Positions 7,457 through 9,585 of a stretch of 9,585 bases of DNA are shown here, piece after piece. Each line of letters begins with the position of its first letter. Positions within the stretch are counted from its first letter, which is position 1. Where the stretch lies: assembly GCA_018970845.1 (NCBI GenBank), contig JAGWVO010000121.1, positions 1-9,585 of the forward strand, given 5' to 3'. This DNA comes from Planctomycetota bacterium (GTDB lineage: Bacteria; Planctomycetota; Planctomycetia; Gemmatales; Gemmataceae). Made by a program: the position numbers and the translations under genes. A model generated the notes under the pieces. That model saw only the letters and a list, made by a program, of their open reading frames with translations. It ran no database searches and was not told the origin of the DNA.

Positions 7457-9037
7457 TCATGGAAAAACAACGGGCACGGCCCATTTGCCTATGAGAATGG
7501 TTTCACCCGCGACACAGTCCTTTTGGAAAAGCGTGCAATGGTTGGCCGGGGACGCCGACATGAACAGCGGGATTTCCTGAAGCGCGACCTTCCCGAAACC
7601 CTGGTCGAGCAACGCCTGCGCCGCGGAATCCCTGTTGCGGTCGGACAACGGCGTGAGGAAAAAGACCGTCCCGTCGCGATCGCACTTGAGTGTCTTCTGT
7701 CCGTTCATCGCGACGGCAAGGAATCGGGCATCCTTGAGCGCCGCTGGGATTTCGGAGGCGATGTAGGGTCGGTCGGAGAAAAGCTTGGCGCCGGCGACCA
7801 GCGGTTGCGGATTCGCGCCGGGGCTTGTGAGCGAACCCGGCTTGGCGGTTCGAATTGGCTTTCCATCGGCGTTGGCCCGGACGGGCGCTATCGTGGCTTT
7901 CGGTTTCTCCATGCCGCCGCTGGCCTTGCTGACCTGCCGGCGCAACCTGACCTTGCCGCTGGCGTCCTTTCCGGCGAGCGCATCCTCCTCACGGAAGGTT
8001 GCCATGAGGATGTCGCGGTCGCCGACGCGGCTATGGTCGTAGATGATGCGAATCAAACCGTCGGGAGTTTGCTGACCATCGGGATACGAAACTCCCAGGC
8101 GTTCATCGAGCATCAGGCCCCCCTGCCAGGTGGCGCCGTCGTCCTTGGAAACATACGCCGTCAGGTGGGAGCGGCTTGTGCGTGTTCCCAAGGGGCCATG
8201 CTTGACAAGCAGCAGGTTTCCGGAAGTCAGCCTGGTGATGAAAAACCTGGAAGTGGTATGAAGGATGCCTGACGGCTTCAACTCCGGCCAAGTCTTGCCG
8301 CGATCCATCGAGACGCTTTCGCCGATGCCGTAATTGGTGCGGGCGAGAACCCACAGCGACTTGTCCTTTCGTTCGACAAACATGTGCTCGTCGAATTGGC
8401 GGTCCTTGGGCGGAACCTGGCAACCGCCCCGCGTTGTCCATGTGGCGCCCTTGTCCGTGGAAACCACGGCTTGGGCGCTGTTGTCGTGCTCCCTCCAGCG
8501 GGAGACGGGCAGCAACCACTCGCCGGTGCTCAAGACGATCGGCTTGCACATCATCACCCCGTCCGTGATCCGCCTTGGCTTGGACCATCCCGGTTCCGCG
8601 GATTCCGGTTCCCGGGTTTCGACGCACCACACGCCCAGTTCAGCGTCCCGCCTTCCCTTTTCCATCTGCGCCCAGAAGAGGAACAGGCGGCCATCGGGCG
8701 CCACCCAGAGTTCGGGATCGAAACTGCGGACGGGACCGTCACCGTCCGGATCGACCGTGAGAACCTCCTTCCAGGTCGCGCCGTCATCGCCGCTGGTGGA
8801 AAGCACGACATAGTTGTTCAGGTCTTCCCCCGGAGTCACGCCGGCGTACCAGGTGGCCCAAAGCCTTCCCTTGGGCGCCACCGCGAGGCTCGGGATGCCG
8901 GCAAACGCGCGGTTGTTCACGGCATGGGTGGGCTTTGGGAATCCGATGTGCCGGGGAGGCTGGAGGGATGGCTTGTCATCAGCCCACGCGGCCGGTGATG
9001 CCAGGGAAATGGCGAGAAAAGCCAACAAGGTCATCAT
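7457..9037 (-). CDS. Exported Asp-box (sialidase-like) beta-propeller protein (526 aa)
   Basis: Residues 1-19 form a signal peptide with likely cleavage after AWA. Residues about 35-350 are a BNR/Asp-box propeller of the sialidase-like (BNR_2) type. Four perfect S-x-D-x-G-x-x-W boxes are visible at 82-89, 193-200, 243-250 and 297-304. FDEHMFVERKDKSLWVLART (215-234), NYGIGESVSMDRG and IIYDHSRVGDRDILMATFREEDALAGK are characteristic of this group. The position of the FRIP motif reads FAGIPS (45-50), so the first carboxylate-binding arginine of classical sialidases is absent. A charged linker rich in Lys, Ala and Pro (about 352-420) leads to a C-terminal domain of about 100 residues (425-526) that I do not recognise. 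GGAG lies 4 nt upstream of the ATG at 9037 and 7 nt upstream of a second ATG at 9034; either may start it. It is the first gene of the cluster. Glycan hydrolysis is likely, but the sugar is unknown. Confidence 0.85.
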   Translation of the reverse strand: MMTLLAFLAISLASPAAWADDKPSLQPPRHIGFPKPTHAVNNRAFAGIPSLAVAPKGRLWATWYAGVTPGEDLNNYVVLSTSGDDGATWKEVLTVDPDGDGPVRSFDPELWVAPDGRLFLFWAQMEKGRRDAELGVWCVETREPESAEPGWSKPRRITDGVMMCKPIVLSTGEWLLPVSRWREHDNSAQAVVSTDKGATWTTRGGCQVPPKDRQFDEHMFVERKDKSLWVLARTNYGIGESVSMDRGKTWPELKPSGILHTTSRFFITRLTSGNLLLVKHGPLGTRTSRSHLTAYVSKDDGATWQGGLMLDERLGVSYPDGQQTPDGLIRIIYDHSRVGDRDILMATFREEDALAGKDASGKVRLRRQVSKASGGMEKPKATIAPVRANADGKPIRTAKPGSLTSPGANPQPLVAGAKLFSDRPYIASEIPAALKDARFLAVAMNGQKTLKCDRDGTVFFLTPLSDRNRDSAAQALLDQGFGKVALQEIPLFMSASPANHCTLFQKDCVAGETILIGKWAVPVVFP

Positions 9038-9217
9038 TGTTCTCCGTTGGTCGTCATCCTTGCCAAGGATCGCCCATTCAGTCCCGATACGGGAAGCATT
9101 CTCGTGAATTGGAACGCATAGAGCTTGGCCGAACGCATCCTGATGCGCAAGCGCAGGGACATCTTGCGAGAGGAAGCTTCAGGACGAAGATTCGAAGTCG
9201 CTCCCGAACCCTTGAGC

Positions 9218-9233
9218 ATAAAACAATAAAACA
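9218..9233. repeat. Tandem direct repeat of ATAAAACA, two copies
   Basis: Two perfect adjacent copies of ATAAAACA occupy 9218-9225 and 9226-9233, reading TGTTTTAT twice on the minus strand. This AT-rich patch in a GC-rich region lies about 180 nt upstream of the first cluster gene. It may be part of that gene's promoter or a regulator site. It is loosely similar to the TATAAAC half-site of the palindrome at 9537-9556, but with an extra A. Confidence 0.4.
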
Positions 9234-9248
9234 GGTTGCCTTTATGGC

Positions 9249-9262
9249 ATGATTGAAATCAT
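9249..9262. promoter_or_regulatory. Dyad upstream of the cluster, possible operator
   Basis: ATGATT (9249-9254) and AATCAT (9257-9262) form a perfect 6-bp inverted repeat around a 2-nt centre. It lies 212 nt upstream of the sialidase-like gene, beside the tandem repeat at 9218-9233. The size and symmetry would suit a dimeric regulator, but a 14-bp dyad of this strength can occur by chance. Confidence 0.3.
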
Positions 9263-9513
9263 TGGGTCATGAAATCCGGGTGCGTTCCCGTAAGTTTCCA
9301 CGAGGTGGCGCATTTCCTTGTCAATGTCAGGCTTTCCCGCCCCGTATTTCGCCGGGGCATTCTAGAAACGGAATCAGGATTCAAGTACCAGGCGGCCACA
9401 TCGGTTTGAAAGCCCTGAACGAAGTGAGGGGCATGTTGATCGCACTGTGAATTCCAGCGTTGGCTTTGAAATCCAATGGCCGAGTGGGCGGTCGCAGCGA
9501 AGGCGATTTCAAT

Positions 9514-9542
9514 TTTACAATGCGTGCAATTAATGCTATAAA
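9514..9542 (+). promoter_or_regulatory. Sigma70-type promoter firing rightward out of the window
   Basis: TTTACA (9514-9519) matches the -35 consensus at five of six positions. TATAAA (9537-9542) matches the -10 consensus at five of six, and the spacer is exactly 17 nt. TGC directly before the -10 adds an extended -10 motif. The predicted start is near 9549-9550. It points away from the minus-strand cluster, so it should drive a divergent gene beginning beyond 9585. The last 36 nt hold no start codon ATG on this strand. It is the best promoter in the window. Confidence 0.6.
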
Positions 9543-9556
9543 CGGATCTGTTTATA
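9537..9556. promoter_or_regulatory. 20-bp palindrome overlapping the -10 box, candidate repressor operator
   Basis: TATAAACGGATCTGTTTATA is an inverted repeat with nine of ten positions paired; only 9544/9549 mismatch. The arms are TATAAAC and GTTTATA, and the centre is GATC. It covers the -10 box and the predicted start site of the rightward promoter, the usual place for an operator that blocks RNA polymerase. The regulator family cannot be told from the site alone. It might also act on the divergent cluster some 500 nt away, but that is speculative. Confidence 0.55.
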
Positions 9557-9585
9557 CCTGTGGCTGGCTCCTGCGTTGCCGGCTC

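Larger units (their letters stand above)
9038..9513. other. Leader and intergenic region upstream of the cluster
   Basis: No confident gene is seen. Notable elements are a tandem 8-bp repeat (9218-9233), a 14-bp dyad (9249-9262) and a GC-rich hairpin GCCCCG/CGGGGC (9339-9344 and 9353-9358, loop 8 nt) without a T-run. I found no convincing minus-strand sigma70 promoter, although the AT-rich patch at 9218-9233 is the likeliest place for one. A 61-codon minus-strand frame (9219-9034) overlaps the start of the sialidase-like gene, but its basic product matches nothing I know. A 39-codon minus-strand frame (about 9361-9243) has coding-like composition and could be a gene remnant. Confidence 0.45.

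Noticed and set aside
7160..8272. 370-codon plus-strand open frame across the sialidase-like and Gfo/Idh/MocA-like genes
   Set aside because: It spans parts of two supported minus-strand genes and the gap between them, and shows no family motifs.
9034..9219. 61-codon basic minus-strand frame overlapping the start of the sialidase-like gene
   Set aside because: The overlap would permit coupling, but no ribosome site, homology or domain supports it; more likely leader sequence.
9253..9450. 65-codon plus-strand frame starting at TTG
   Set aside because: Rare start, no ribosome site, no recognisable product. The stretch 9385-9450 might be a dispersed repeat, but no second copy exists in the window.
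1..9585. tRNA, rRNA, CRISPR array, insertion sequence or attachment site
   Set aside because: I looked on both strands and saw no cloverleaf, regularly spaced repeats, transposase or terminal inverted repeats.

Overview
The window comes from a GC-rich bacterial genome. It carries one long, co-directional minus-strand cluster of five genes. All five products look exported: each begins with a hydrophobic signal-like segment. The combination of a DUF4838 protein, Asp-box sialidase-like protein, exported Gfo/Idh/MocA-type protein and single-domain right-handed beta-helix proteins is typical of the PVC superphylum (Verrucomicrobiota, Lentisphaerota, Planctomycetota). That assignment is inferred from family content and style only; no marker gene is present.

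Layout in transcription order, right to left: (1) an Asp-box sialidase-like protein (7457-9037); (2) an atypical Gfo/Idh/MocA-family protein (6254-7309); (3) a right-handed parallel beta-helix protein (4929-6197); (4) a 1074-residue protein with a DUF4838 TIM-barrel-like region, a CBM9-like domain and a TPR-like C-terminus (1705-4929); (5) a second beta-helix protein (438-1700). Gaps are 147 nt, 56 nt, a 1-nt overlap (TGATG) and 4 nt, so at least the last three genes, and probably all five, form one transcript. The lines opposite these genes contain long open frames that are shadows of the high-GC coding strand.

The flanks are sparse. Left of the last gene, positions 1-437 hold a strong hairpin about 75 nt past the stop, no convincing complete gene, and a possible gene start running off the left edge. 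Right of the first gene, positions 9038-9585 hold AT-rich motifs and, near the right edge, an excellent plus-strand sigma70-type promoter (TTTACA, 17 nt, TGC-TATAAA). A near-perfect 20-bp palindrome overlaps its -10 box and predicted start site. This is a strong candidate for a repressor-controlled promoter of a divergent gene outside the window.

Functionally the set reads as a secreted glycan-processing or glycan-recognition locus: two beta-helix proteins of lyase/hydrolase-like fold, a glycosidase-like barrel with an attached carbohydrate-binding module, an Asp-box propeller and an oxidoreductase-fold protein. No transporter, regulator or classical SusC/D pair is visible, and no substrate can be named. 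Several members lack hallmark residues of their best-known relatives (no FRIP arginine in the sialidase-like protein; Arg instead of the catalytic Lys and a broken glycine motif in the Gfo/Idh/MocA protein), so classical activities should not be assumed.
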